A stretch of 64,000 bases of DNA. It comes from Pedobacter sp. AK013. GTDB taxonomy: Bacteria; Bacteroidota; Bacteroidia; Sphingobacteriales; Sphingobacteriaceae. The notes below the pieces were generated by a model. That model was given only the letters and a program-made list of their open reading frames with translations, did not search any database and was not told where the DNA came from. The stretch spans positions 1-64,000 of the forward strand of contig NZ_JACHCQ010000001.1 of assembly GCF_014205835.1 (NCBI RefSeq). Direction: 5' to 3'. The translations under genes and the position numbers were made by a program. Positions 43,854-52,229 of this stretch are shown in pieces (positions within the stretch are counted from its first letter, which is position 1; each line of letters begins with the position of its first letter).

Positions 43854-44741
43854 ATGAACAAATTTCAGGGTACTGGTGTAGCATTAGTTACGCCTTTCAA
43901 CACAGATGGATCAGTTGATTATAATGGTTTAAAAAACCTGATTAATCATTTGATAGAGGGAGGGATAGATTACCTCGTTTCTTTAGGTACAACCGGCGAA
44001 ACCGCTACAATGACCAAGGACGAGAAGAAGAAGGTGTGGGCCTATACTGCTGAAATTAATAACAATAGATTACCATTAGTTGCCGGAATTGGTGGCAATA
44101 ATACGCTAGCTGTGGCTGAAGACATTAAATCTTTCGATGCAGCCGGGTATAGTGCAATTTTATCCGTTAGTCCTTATTACAACAAACCTACTCAGGAAGG
44201 AATTTATCAGCACTATAAGTATTTGGCTGAAATTTCTCCCTTAGATTTGATTTTATACAATGTACCAGGTCGTACAGGAAGCAATATGAGTCCGGAAACA
44301 ACCTGCAGGCTAGCACATGATTTTAAAAACATCATTGCTACGAAAGAAGCATCAGGAAGTTTTGATCAGTTTAACCAGATTATGAGGGATAAACCTGCAG
44401 ATTTCCTTTTAATCTCTGGTGATGACCCGGTTACCTTGCCAATGATCGCTTTAGGTGCTGCAGGCATTATTTCAGTAATTGGAAATGCTTTACCGAAACA
44501 GTTTTCTGATATGGTGAAACTTTGTTTAGCTGGCGATTATAAAGCGGCCTTGCCTGCTCATTTAAGCTTAATAGAGTTTACACGTTTGGCTTTTGCTGAG
44601 GGCAATCCGGCAGGAATAAAGGCAGCATTAAAACATTTAGGTGTTTGTGGTGATACCGTACGGTTGCCATTGGTTAAAGCATCTGCATCTTTAGAAAAGT
44701 CAATTATAGCAGAGATAGAAAAACTGAGCGCGTTGGCTTAA
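43854..44741 (+). CDS. dapA: 4-hydroxy-tetrahydrodipicolinate synthase
   Basis: The protein has 295 residues. The Schiff-base Lys is at about 164 in IATKEASGS, the catalytic Tyr lies in LYNVPGRTG, and the GTTGETAT pyruvate-binding motif is near 45-52. It condenses pyruvate with aspartate semialdehyde, the first step toward meso-diaminopimelate and lysine. The product is the peptide-bridge amino acid that MurE adds, matching the DNPR motif of MurE at the other end of the window. A terminator follows 25 bases after the stop. Confidence 0.97.
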   Translation: MNKFQGTGVALVTPFNTDGSVDYNGLKNLINHLIEGGIDYLVSLGTTGETATMTKDEKKKVWAYTAEINNNRLPLVAGIGGNNTLAVAEDIKSFDAAGYSAILSVSPYYNKPTQEGIYQHYKYLAEISPLDLILYNVPGRTGSNMSPETTCRLAHDFKNIIATKEASGSFDQFNQIMRDKPADFLLISGDDPVTLPMIALGAAGIISVIGNALPKQFSDMVKLCLAGDYKAALPAHLSLIEFTRLAFAEGNPAGIKAALKHLGVCGDTVRLPLVKASASLEKSIIAEIEKLSALA

Positions 44742-44765
44742 ACGCCGACCTGTTAATATTTTTTA

Positions 44766-44817
44766 AAACAGATTGTTTGATTTTGCTGAAAAGTAAATGA
44801 AGGCAATCTGTTTTTTT
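44766..44817 (+). terminator. Rho-independent terminator of dapA
   Basis: AAACAGATTG (44766-44775) pairs with CAATCTGTTT (44804-44813), and the stem runs into seven T in total. The loop is 28 bases. Confidence 0.75.
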
Positions 44818-44869
44818 GTGTAAAAAGAGGCAGCTATACCAATGACAGATTATGATAAAAAGCGCCAGA

Positions 44870-45289
44870 AAATTGGCATCCGTTCCAATCCCTTCGTTTT
44901 ATGTACAACGTTACGTTTTGTGCCTTGAAAGCAAACCATTGTTCAATAAACCTGGCAGTAGCGGGCATCACGATTCTTCATCGGGATAAAGCGGATGGCA
45001 GGGCCTACAGCACCTATAAAACACCTACATTCATTTCCAAAAAAATAGAAGTTTTATAATGGATAGGAAATGAATGTTTCCGTGCATTTGGTGGCTTCAG
45101 TCCCGCTTTCCCTCCTGCCAACTTGAAGGAAATTGGCATCCGTTTCTATCGGGCTCATATACAAGGTTTTGCACCTTCAAAACAAACCCTTGTGCAGTAA
45201 AGTGGAAGGCCAGACAATATTACCTACGAAATGCGGCTCTTTCATTTCCTAAAAAATGGAAGGATTTATAATAAATAATAGGATGAATG
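44870..45289. repeat. Two diverged copies of an intergenic repeat
   Basis: Copy A (44870-45076) and copy B (45130-45289) both begin AAATTGGCATCCGTT, pass through CAAACC.TTGT.CA.TAAA, and end TTCATTTCC.AAAAAAT then a GATGAATG- or AAATGAATG-like end. B lacks about 45 bases of A's middle. No open frame fits either. They resemble a dispersed intergenic element rather than a gene remnant, and fill most of the 550 bases between dapA and the acetyltransferase. Confidence 0.7.
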
Positions 45290-45293
45290 CATT

Positions 45294-45776
45294 TTACGCA
45301 ATCAATTTATTTCTTCTTTCCATTAGCAGGTTATCCTGCCAAACGCCTTTGGACTTTCCTATTTTTTCACGATAGCCGACTACCCTGAAACCTGCTTTTT
45401 CATGGATTTTTAATATGGCCGAATTTTGCAAAAATATCCCGGCCTGAAGCATCCAAATGCCTTTATTTTCACTTTCTTTAACCAAGGCATCTAATAATAA
45501 AGAACCTATCCCCTGGCCTTTATAACCATGTTTAACATACACTTCTATCTCACCCACCCTACCAGTATCATAATTCGCCGATACTGGCAAAAGCGCACTC
45601 CAACCTATAATTTCTTTACTTTTGCAGGCCACAAACCTACAAGCTTTAAGGTGTGATGAATCCCAATTTTCCCAAGAAATATCGGGAGTTCTAAAACTTG
45701 CAGTACCTGTATCGATTCCTTCCTGATAAATGGCACTTACCTCGCTCCAGTCTGCAGCACGCATTATTCTTATCAT
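45294..45776 (-). CDS. GNAT-family N-acetyltransferase (phosphinothricin acetyltransferase-like)
   Basis: ATG 45776 (MIRIMRAADWSEV) gives 160 residues; a TTG four codons upstream is less likely. The acetyl-CoA loop GYKGQGIGSLLLDALV (about 93-108) and the conserved start IYQEGIDTGTASF typify the Pat/YncA branch, which acetylates phosphinothricin, methionine sulfoximine or related amino groups. The natural substrate is unknown. Single-gene unit. Confidence 0.88.
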   Translation of the reverse strand: MIRIMRAADWSEVSAIYQEGIDTGTASFRTPDISWENWDSSHLKACRFVACKSKEIIGWSALLPVSANYDTGRVGEIEVYVKHGYKGQGIGSLLLDALVKESENKGIWMLQAGIFLQNSAILKIHEKAGFRVVGYREKIGKSKGVWQDNLLMERRNKLIA

Positions 45777-45961
45777 AGTTTTAATCAATTGTGGCTAAAA
45801 AGCCTGTGAAAGCTATATTATTAATATTAATTGAGCGAAATTAGCCAATAAGACCTCTTCTGGCGAAGATAACAGGGGCAAGTTTGTCCTGTATTATAAA
45901 TCAATACAATTCGCCTGCAAAAAGCAGCTTAAAGCGCCCTTTCCGTAACAAAAACGTTAAG

Positions 45962-46945
45962 CTAATGTTTTTCCTTCACAATGCCTTTCGAATACTCAAC
46001 AGGGCTCATTCCCACCGATTTTTTAAAAGAATTATAGAAAGCGCTCCTGGAAGAAAAACCTGCACTATAAGCCAATGCCTCTAGTGTGAAATTTTGCATA
46101 ATCTCTGGGTTGCGGATGCTATCTTTGATCCAGTTTATCCGATACTGATTAATATAATCAATAAAGCTTTTATTGAAATGGCTGTTTAGTACTACAGAAA
46201 GTTCATGGCTGCTTATGCCTATCCTTTGAGCGAGAGAATGGAGCCTGATATCCTTTTGCCTGAACAGCTGATGTTTGTTAACATAGAGCTCCAATTTCTG
46301 CCCGCATTCTGCCAGATCTCTGGTGCCCTCTTTTGGTTTCGAAAAACTTTTCTTGATGGATAATAGTGTTGATGCTTTAACATTCAATAATGAAGCTACG
46401 AGCGCTAGGGGCAATCGGTCTAAATAGCCTGGGTTAGTTTTAGCAAAATACAGATACCTTTCCTTCGCATTTCCCACACGGATAATATGTGCCCTTTGCT
46501 GTGCATCTTTATAATATTTCTCCAAAATAACCCTAAAGATATAATTGAGGTCGAAATGGTGTGCAAAAAGACGATTGAGTTCATTATTATGGATGGCAAG
46601 CAGATCCGTATCTTCTACAGCTACCACATATTCCTGTGAATAACCCGATCCATGAAGACCGGATATAGAACTTACAAAATCATTTTCAACTGAGATATAG
46701 GTGGTTATTTTTTGTTTATTATGAGTGGTGCAACCCATTAAAGCTCCTTTAACAATGAAATAGATGTATTCGCACACTTCGTTCTCATTGAACAATATTT
46801 GGTCTTTTTTAATCCTGAGCCTTAAGAGATGTTGCTCAAATTCTTTTTTCAATTTAATATCTACAGGATATACCCTACTCAGTATGCTTAGCACATACTC
46901 TACATCTTTACTGTCTGCTTTATTGTATTGCAAATGTTTTGACAC
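45962..46945 (-). CDS. Crp-type cNMP-binding domain fused to an AraC-type DNA-binding domain
   Basis: The start is GTG 46945 (327 residues); no ATG precedes it. Residues about 25-145 form a Crp-like beta-roll (IYFIVKGALMGCTTHNKQKITTYI), and about 150-205 a Crp-type dimer helix and HTH remnant (KERYLYFAKTNPGYLDRLPLALVASLLNVKASTLLSI). The C-terminal about 100 residues are an AraC HTH pair (LAQRIGISSHELSVVLNSHF ... LEALAYSAGFSSRSAFYNSFKKSVGMSP). The frame is continuous, with no junction irregularity. Most Crp or AraC proteins have only one of these modules. The target is unknown; no gene is close on the same strand. Confidence 0.87.
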   Translation of the reverse strand: MSKHLQYNKADSKDVEYVLSILSRVYPVDIKLKKEFEQHLLRLRIKKDQILFNENEVCEYIYFIVKGALMGCTTHNKQKITTYISVENDFVSSISGLHGSGYSQEYVVAVEDTDLLAIHNNELNRLFAHHFDLNYIFRVILEKYYKDAQQRAHIIRVGNAKERYLYFAKTNPGYLDRLPLALVASLLNVKASTLLSIKKSFSKPKEGTRDLAECGQKLELYVNKHQLFRQKDIRLHSLAQRIGISSHELSVVLNSHFNKSFIDYINQYRINWIKDSIRNPEIMQNFTLEALAYSAGFSSRSAFYNSFKKSVGMSPVEYSKGIVKEKH

Positions 46946-47210
46946 CTTATACTGTTAATAATGTTATCACTTCATACCAAATAATTGGCGTACTTCAGTA
47001 TTCTACTTACTTTGCTTTAACACAAAGCTTGCAATATATCGTAAAATCAAAATTTCCGCTTAATGTTTGTAACCTAAAAGACTACTTGGAGTAAATAAAA
47101 AGAAAGCTAAGAAAACTTACGCAATGACAGCTAATTTGTCTTATATATTTTACAGTAAAAATGACATTTGGTGATAAACAATAACAACAAGAGAAATATA
47201 GTTGACACAA
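46946..47210. other. Intergenic stretch without recognisable features
   Basis: AT-rich sequence upstream of the GTG-started regulator. I see no short open frame with a convincing product and no hairpin apart from the hc1 terminator at its end. Confidence 0.5.
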
Positions 47211-47239
47211 AAAAGCCTCAGAAAATTTCTGAGGCTTTT
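47211..47239 (-). terminator. Rho-independent terminator of the hc1-like gene
   Basis: AAAAGCCTCAGAAA and TTTCTGAGGCTTTT form an almost perfect 14-bp stem, followed on the minus strand by TTTTTTG. It lies 22 bases past the histone-like gene's stop. Confidence 0.92.
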
Positions 47240-47260
47240 CAATATTCATATTTTGATCGC

Positions 47261-47437
47261 TTAAGCTTTGTTTTTGGTTTCCTGAACCTCTAAACGGATG
47301 GCCTGAGCTAAGTTTTTCAAATCCTGCATACCTTTACGTATACGGGTTCCAGCCGCACTGTTACCTTTATTATAAAATTTGTCTGCATCAGCTTCCAAAG
47401 CTGCCACTAAACTCTTTACTTCTTCGAATTTTTTCAT
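47261..47437 (-). CDS. Hc1-type histone H1-like protein
   Basis: ATG 47437 to TAA 47261 encodes 58 residues: MKKFEEVKSLVAALEADADK, then FYNKGNSAAGTRIRKGMQDL and a Lys-rich end. This is the small Hc1-like (histone H1-like) family found throughout Bacteroidetes, thought to bind DNA or compact the nucleoid. An unusually clear Shine-Dalgarno, AGGAG, lies nine bases before the ATG, rare in this phylum and a sign of strong expression. A strong terminator follows. The gene is easily missed because of its length. Confidence 0.92.
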   Translation of the reverse strand: MKKFEEVKSLVAALEADADKFYNKGNSAAGTRIRKGMQDLKNLAQAIRLEVQETKNKA

Positions 47438-47651
47438 TTTTAATTACTCCTATGGTTCTTTAAGGTTTTAGTTTTTAATTATCTACTCTAATTTAAAGGG
47501 TTTGATGAAATAAAAAAATTTTTAGAACAATAAAAAACAACCTTCTAAGCCATTTTTTTCCACATTCTATCCATTTATAAACATGTTACATTAAAAAACA
47601 CACACAAAAGTAGCTGAAATACAGGTTTTTACAAAAATAAGCTTCATAAAA

Positions 47652-47677
47652 AGCCCTTTAAACGTATTTAAAGGGCT
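47652..47677 (-). terminator. Rho-independent terminator of the alpha-oxoamine synthase gene
   Basis: AGCCCTTTAAA (47652-47662) pairs with TTTAAAGGGCT (47667-47677), a perfect 11-bp stem with a four-base loop and a minus-strand TTTTT tail, 21 bases past the stop at 47698. Confidence 0.9.
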
Positions 47678-47697
47678 CTGTAAATTTTTTATAGATC

Positions 47698-48939
47698 TTA
47701 AACGGTAGCGAAAAGATTCTCTTTATAATATCCGTTCTCCAATTTTTCGGCAACTTCGCTAAAAGCATCTAAAGTACGTTGTACATCTTCCAGCGTGTGT
47801 ACGGCTGTAGGAATCAAACGCAGTTCGATCATACCTTTTGGAATTACTGGATAAACTACGATTGAACAAAAGATACTATAATTCTCGCGTAAATCGTAAG
47901 TAATTGCAGTGGCATCTGAAAGTTCACCTTTTAAGAAAACCGGCGTAACTACAGAATCGGTAACACCCAAATCGAATCCGCGTTCGCGTAATCCTTTTTG
48001 AAGGGTCATTGCAATTTCCCAAAGTTTATCTTTCAACTCAGGTTTGCTTTTTAGCAATTCTAAGCGTTTTAATAAACCGATTACCATTGGCATAGGTAAT
48101 GCCTTAGCAAAAGTCTGAGAACGCATGTTATACCTTAAGAAATTGGTAATTTGCTCTGTTGAAGCAACAAAGGCTCCAATACCTGCCATTGATTTGGCAA
48201 AGGTTCCGAAATAAACGTCAATTCCTTCAATACAGTCTTGTGCTTCGTGCGTACCAGCACCGGTTTTACCCATTGTACCGAAACCATGCGCATCATCAAC
48301 CAGGATACGGAAGTTGAAATCTTTTTTAAGATCAACGATTTCCTTTAATTTGCCCTGAGCGCCGCTCATTCCGAAAACACCTTCAGTAATTAAAAGAATA
48401 CCACCTCCAGTTTCTTCGACCAACTTGGTAGCACGTTCTAATTGCTTACGGGCACTTTCAATATCGTTATGTTTGTAAACAAAACGTTTACCCATATGCA
48501 AGCGTAATCCATCTACAATACAGGCATGCGATTCTGCGTCATATACCACCACATCATTTCTATCAACCAAAGTATCGATAATGGATACCATACCCTGATA
48601 GCCGTAGTTTAATAAAAATGCATCGGGTTTGCCTACAAATTCTGCAAGTTCTTGCTCCAACTGTTCGTGATAGTTTGAGTTACCACTCATCATACGGGCA
48701 CCCATAGGATAAGCCATACCGAATTTTGCAGCAGCTTCCTCATCTGCTTTTCTAACTTCCGGATGATTGGCTAAGCCTAAGTAGTTGTTTAAACTCCAAA
48801 CCAAATGCTCTTTTCCGCGAAACTGCATATGGGGTGCAATTTCTCCCTCTAATTTTGGAAACGAGAAATACCCATGAGACCATTTCTGGTGTTGACCAAG
48901 TGGCCCCATGTGCTTTGCTATCTTATCAAATATATCCAA
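47698..48939 (-). CDS. Alpha-oxoamine synthase family PLP enzyme (KBL/serine palmitoyltransferase type)
   Basis: The protein has 413 residues from a TTG at 48939 (MDIFDKIAKHMGPLG); no in-frame ATG lies upstream, and related proteins start MDIF. The fold-type I PLP motifs are ILVDDAHGFG and FGTFAKSMAGIGAF with the Schiff-base Lys at about 249, and SLNNYLGLANHP near 50. Enzymes of this family join an amino acid with an acyl-CoA. In Bacteroidetes, members start sphingolipid or sulfonolipid synthesis. This sequence does not allow a choice between serine palmitoyltransferase, cysteate acyltransferase or aminoketobutyrate-CoA ligase. It has its own terminator and is followed by hc1. Confidence 0.85.
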   Translation of the reverse strand: MDIFDKIAKHMGPLGQHQKWSHGYFSFPKLEGEIAPHMQFRGKEHLVWSLNNYLGLANHPEVRKADEEAAAKFGMAYPMGARMMSGNSNYHEQLEQELAEFVGKPDAFLLNYGYQGMVSIIDTLVDRNDVVVYDAESHACIVDGLRLHMGKRFVYKHNDIESARKQLERATKLVEETGGGILLITEGVFGMSGAQGKLKEIVDLKKDFNFRILVDDAHGFGTMGKTGAGTHEAQDCIEGIDVYFGTFAKSMAGIGAFVASTEQITNFLRYNMRSQTFAKALPMPMVIGLLKRLELLKSKPELKDKLWEIAMTLQKGLRERGFDLGVTDSVVTPVFLKGELSDATAITYDLRENYSIFCSIVVYPVIPKGMIELRLIPTAVHTLEDVQRTLDAFSEVAEKLENGYYKENLFATV

Positions 48940-49058
48940 TGTATTATGTGTTTTTTATAATAAAATTTTGCGAATTTAAGCTTTATTCGTCTTAAAATCA
49001 ACCTAATGATCTTTTAGGTGTTAATTAAGATTTTTTAACACTCCAATTTTATGCCAAA

Positions 49059-49085
49059 AAAGCCCCGATTTTACAACGGGGCTTT
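49059..49085 (-). terminator. Rho-independent terminator of ftsZ
   Basis: AAAGCCCCG (49059-49067) and CGGGGCTTT (49077-49085) form a perfect stem with a nine-base loop, followed on the minus strand by T's. It ends the fts/mur cluster 20 bases past the ftsZ stop. Confidence 0.92.
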
Positions 49086-49104
49086 AAAGTTATATTTGGT
49101 TCGT

Positions 49105-50736
49105 TTAATCAACGTTATCGTGCAAGAAAGAATTATTAGGTCTGATCTCTGTACCGCCATCCTGATCATTACTCAGTGTAAACCTACTTACCTGCGATTC
49201 AGAAGAATGCTGAACTTGTTGCAACTGCATTTGCTTGCGTTTGTAGGCAGGTTCGTTTTCCAATTCCTGTAAACCATTGGTTGTACGCAATTTCATGCTT
49301 AAATCTTTTAAACGTAAGATACGTTCTTTAGATTTTTTCAATTGCTCTTCCATTGATTCATCACTTTTGTCGTCATCTAAACCAACAACCGGCATTTCGA
49401 TTTCTGGCTCCGGCTCAGGCATTGGTGGCATTTGGGCAACTGGTGTTTCGAACACGAAATTAGTTTCTGCTAATTTAACTTCGAATTCAAATCCGGTTTC
49501 CTTTGCTTCTTCTACCTGAGGTTCTTCTTCAATTAAAGTATGGCGAACCACGTTATTTTCTGGCTCCTGAACTTTTTGAGGTTCAGATTTATTGAACATA
49601 CCACCAAAAAGATCTGCTTGCGAAACCTCTTCCTTGGTTTTTAAAACAGGCTCGTAAGATGGCGTTGTTTTAGGCTGAATGAAAGAGTTTACAGGTTCAA
49701 CGGGACGAACTAGCGGCGCTTCTTCAGGTGTTAAAAGTGATATTTTCTTTTTATTTTTTTCTTCGTTTACGCGTTCTTCTGATGTTTGGAAGCCGGTTGC
49801 AATAATGGTTACAGAAAGCTTATCGCTTAAAGATTCGTCTGTACAGTTACCCCATATTAAATCAGCTGACAGACCGGCTTTCTCCTGAATATAATCAGTA
49901 ATGATCGAAACCTCATCCATAGTTACCTCACGTAAGCCTGAGCTGATGTTCAATAAAATATAACGGGCACCTTCGATTTCATTATCTTTTAAAAGTGGGG
50001 AGGCCAAAGCACCCTCTACAGCCTGTAATGCACGGTCATCGCCCTCAGCGGCAAAACTACCCATAATGGCTACACCACTATCTTTCATTACTGTACGCAC
50101 ATCCTTAAAATCCACGTTGATATAACCCGGAACTGTAATGATTTCTGCGATACCTTTTGCAGCTGTTGTTAAAATATCATCGGCCTGACCGAAGGCAGAA
50201 CCCAGGGTTAGGTTTCCGAAGATTTCTCGCAGGCGATCGTTAGAGATAACCAGGTAAGAATCTACGTATTTTTTCAACTCTTCCATTCCCTCGTCGGCCT
50301 GTAGTCTACGTCTTTTTCCTTCGAAAGAAAATGGTGTAGTAATGATGGCCACAGTTAAGATATCAAGTTCTTTGGCTGCTTTCGCAATGATCGGAGAGGC
50401 GCCTGTTCCGGTACCACCACCCATTCCTGCTGTAATAAAAAGCATTTTGGTTGTACTACCTAACATTGCCTTAATATCATCTATATTTTCTATAGCTGAG
50501 TTTTTACCAACCTCAGGGATAGAACCAGCTCCCATACCTTCAGTTAAACTAGCTCCTAATTGTACCTTGTTCGGTATCGGACTAGATTCCAAAGCCTGGG
50601 CATCTGTATTACAAATAATAAAATCCACACCAGTAATACCAGACAGGTACATATGGTTCACTGCGTTGCCGCCACCGCCTCCAACACCAATTACCTTGAT
50701 GATTGAAGACTTATCTTTTAACATTTCGAACTGCAT
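49105..50736 (-). CDS. ftsZ: Cell division GTPase FtsZ
   Basis: The protein has 543 residues (ATG 50736; M5 at 50724 is possible). The tubulin-type signature GMGGGTGTGASP (about 103-114) and the T7 loop NVDFKDVRTVM (about 206-216) are intact. The C-terminal about 200 residues form a long, acidic, Pro/Glu-rich linker, much longer than in Escherichia coli but common in this phylum, ending PNNSFLHDNVD in place of the proteobacterial DIPxFLRxQAD peptide. It polymerises into the Z-ring. Last gene of the cluster, 129 bases after ftsA. Confidence 0.98.
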   Translation of the reverse strand: MQFEMLKDKSSIIKVIGVGGGGGNAVNHMYLSGITGVDFIICNTDAQALESSPIPNKVQLGASLTEGMGAGSIPEVGKNSAIENIDDIKAMLGSTTKMLFITAGMGGGTGTGASPIIAKAAKELDILTVAIITTPFSFEGKRRRLQADEGMEELKKYVDSYLVISNDRLREIFGNLTLGSAFGQADDILTTAAKGIAEIITVPGYINVDFKDVRTVMKDSGVAIMGSFAAEGDDRALQAVEGALASPLLKDNEIEGARYILLNISSGLREVTMDEVSIITDYIQEKAGLSADLIWGNCTDESLSDKLSVTIIATGFQTSEERVNEEKNKKKISLLTPEEAPLVRPVEPVNSFIQPKTTPSYEPVLKTKEEVSQADLFGGMFNKSEPQKVQEPENNVVRHTLIEEEPQVEEAKETGFEFEVKLAETNFVFETPVAQMPPMPEPEPEIEMPVVGLDDDKSDESMEEQLKKSKERILRLKDLSMKLRTTNGLQELENEPAYKRKQMQLQQVQHSSESQVSRFTLSNDQDGGTEIRPNNSFLHDNVD

Positions 50737-50865
50737 ATCTTTATGAATCAGTTGTTTAAAAATTTTAAATTCTGTTCATTACTCCATGTAATATTAACAC
50801 TTTTTCAACAGACGTTTTCCACAACTGTTAATAATGTGGAAAACTCATCTTTTGTGGAAAAAAAA

Positions 50866-52224
50866 TTAACTTTTCAAGTAATCTTCATCGCTTACATTCA
50901 TATCATCCTGAATGAAAGTTCTTGTTTTTGCCAGTAATTTATCAAACAAACCTGGTCCACGTTTCTCTTTTTCTTTTGCTGTTTTTGGTTTTTCAACAAA
51001 AACACCTGGTTGTTTCATTTCTTCAATTAATTCTTCTGCTTTCTGTATCCCTTTAATCAACAAGCCAACGCTGGTTGCATACATCGGGCTTTTCAGATCA
51101 TCGTAAATGGCTTTAGGCATATCTTCGTATTTAGATAGGTGCTCGTTCGGGTAACCGATACGGCAATCTAAACCAGTAACATATTCAACCGCTTGCGATA
51201 AATGTTTCAATAAAGCACCACCACCTGTAATTACAATACCACCGATCAGTTTTTTCTCATATCCGGAAGATTTGATCTCGTAATATACGTGTTCAATAAT
51301 TTCTTCCATGCGTGCCTGAATAACATAGGCCAGGTTTTTAACCGAAATTTCTTTTGGTTCGCGGCCACGTAAGCCAGGAACGCAAATAATTTCGTTTTCT
51401 TTATTTTCCTCTGCCAACGCCGAACCGAAACGTGTTTTTAACAACTCAGCCTGGTTGCGCATTACAGAGCAGCCCTCTCTGATATCTTCGGTTACACTAT
51501 TGCCACCAAAAGGAATAACTGCAGTATGACGAATAATACCTTCATGGAAAATGGCTATATCTGTGGTACCACCACCAATATCGACCAATGCAATACCAGC
51601 TTCTTTTTCTTCCTCGCTCAACACCGATTCAGAAGAAGCCAATGGCTCAAGAATTAAGTCCTGAGTTTGCAGTCCTGCATTGTTTACGCATTTAATAATG
51701 TTTTTCACAGCCGTAACCTGACCGGAGATGATATGGAAGTTAGCTTCAAGGCGAACTCCTGCCATACCTATCGGATCTTTGATTCCGGGTTCGTTATCGA
51801 TGGTAAATTCTTGTGGTAATACATGGATGATCTCCTCACCCGGCGGCATTACCAGTTTAAACATATCATCAATCAATTTATCGATATCTTTTTTGCCGAT
51901 TTCGTTGTTTAATTCTCTTCTTGTTAAAATTCCTCTGTGCTGTAAGCTCTTAATGTGCTGACCAGCAATACCCACATTTACCACCTGTATTTCTACATTG
52001 GATTGTCCGCTTGCTACTTCAACTGCTTGAGCAATACCCTGCACTGTTTTTTGAATGTTAGAAACCACTCCGCGTGTTACTCCCGCCGATTCTGCCTTGC
52101 CTATTCCTAAGATTTCTATCTTACCGTGTTGTGTTCTACGACCAACGATAACACAAATTTTTGTAGTACCGATATCCAATCCTACTACGATGGGCGACTG
52201 ACTGGTAAATTTTGCCTTGTCCAT
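50866..52224 (-). CDS. ftsA: Cell division protein FtsA
   Basis: The protein has 452 residues. The actin-like fold is visible: VVGLDIGTTKICVIVG phosphate loop near 13-28, ALVDIGGGTTDIAIF near 205-220, and GGIVITGGGALLKHL near 325-340. The C-terminal RGPGLFDKLLAKTRTFIQDD is the amphipathic membrane-targeting region. FtsA tethers FtsZ to the membrane and recruits later divisome proteins. It starts five bases after ftsQ. Confidence 0.97.
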   Translation of the reverse strand: MDKAKFTSQSPIVVGLDIGTTKICVIVGRRTQHGKIEILGIGKAESAGVTRGVVSNIQKTVQGIAQAVEVASGQSNVEIQVVNVGIAGQHIKSLQHRGILTRRELNNEIGKKDIDKLIDDMFKLVMPPGEEIIHVLPQEFTIDNEPGIKDPIGMAGVRLEANFHIISGQVTAVKNIIKCVNNAGLQTQDLILEPLASSESVLSEEEKEAGIALVDIGGGTTDIAIFHEGIIRHTAVIPFGGNSVTEDIREGCSVMRNQAELLKTRFGSALAEENKENEIICVPGLRGREPKEISVKNLAYVIQARMEEIIEHVYYEIKSSGYEKKLIGGIVITGGGALLKHLSQAVEYVTGLDCRIGYPNEHLSKYEDMPKAIYDDLKSPMYATSVGLLIKGIQKAEELIEEMKQPGVFVEKPKTAKEKEKRGPGLFDKLLAKTRTFIQDDMNVSDEDYLKS

Positions 52225-52229
52225 ATTCG

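Noticed and set aside
45962..46945. Frameshift fusion of two adjacent regulator genes
   Set aside because: The frame is continuous, with a plausible linker and no homopolymer or stop at the junction; both parts keep their normal lengths.
49105..50736. Long plus-strand reading frames opposite ftsZ and ftsA
   Set aside because: They follow the codon pattern of the genuine minus-strand genes and have no recognisable product.
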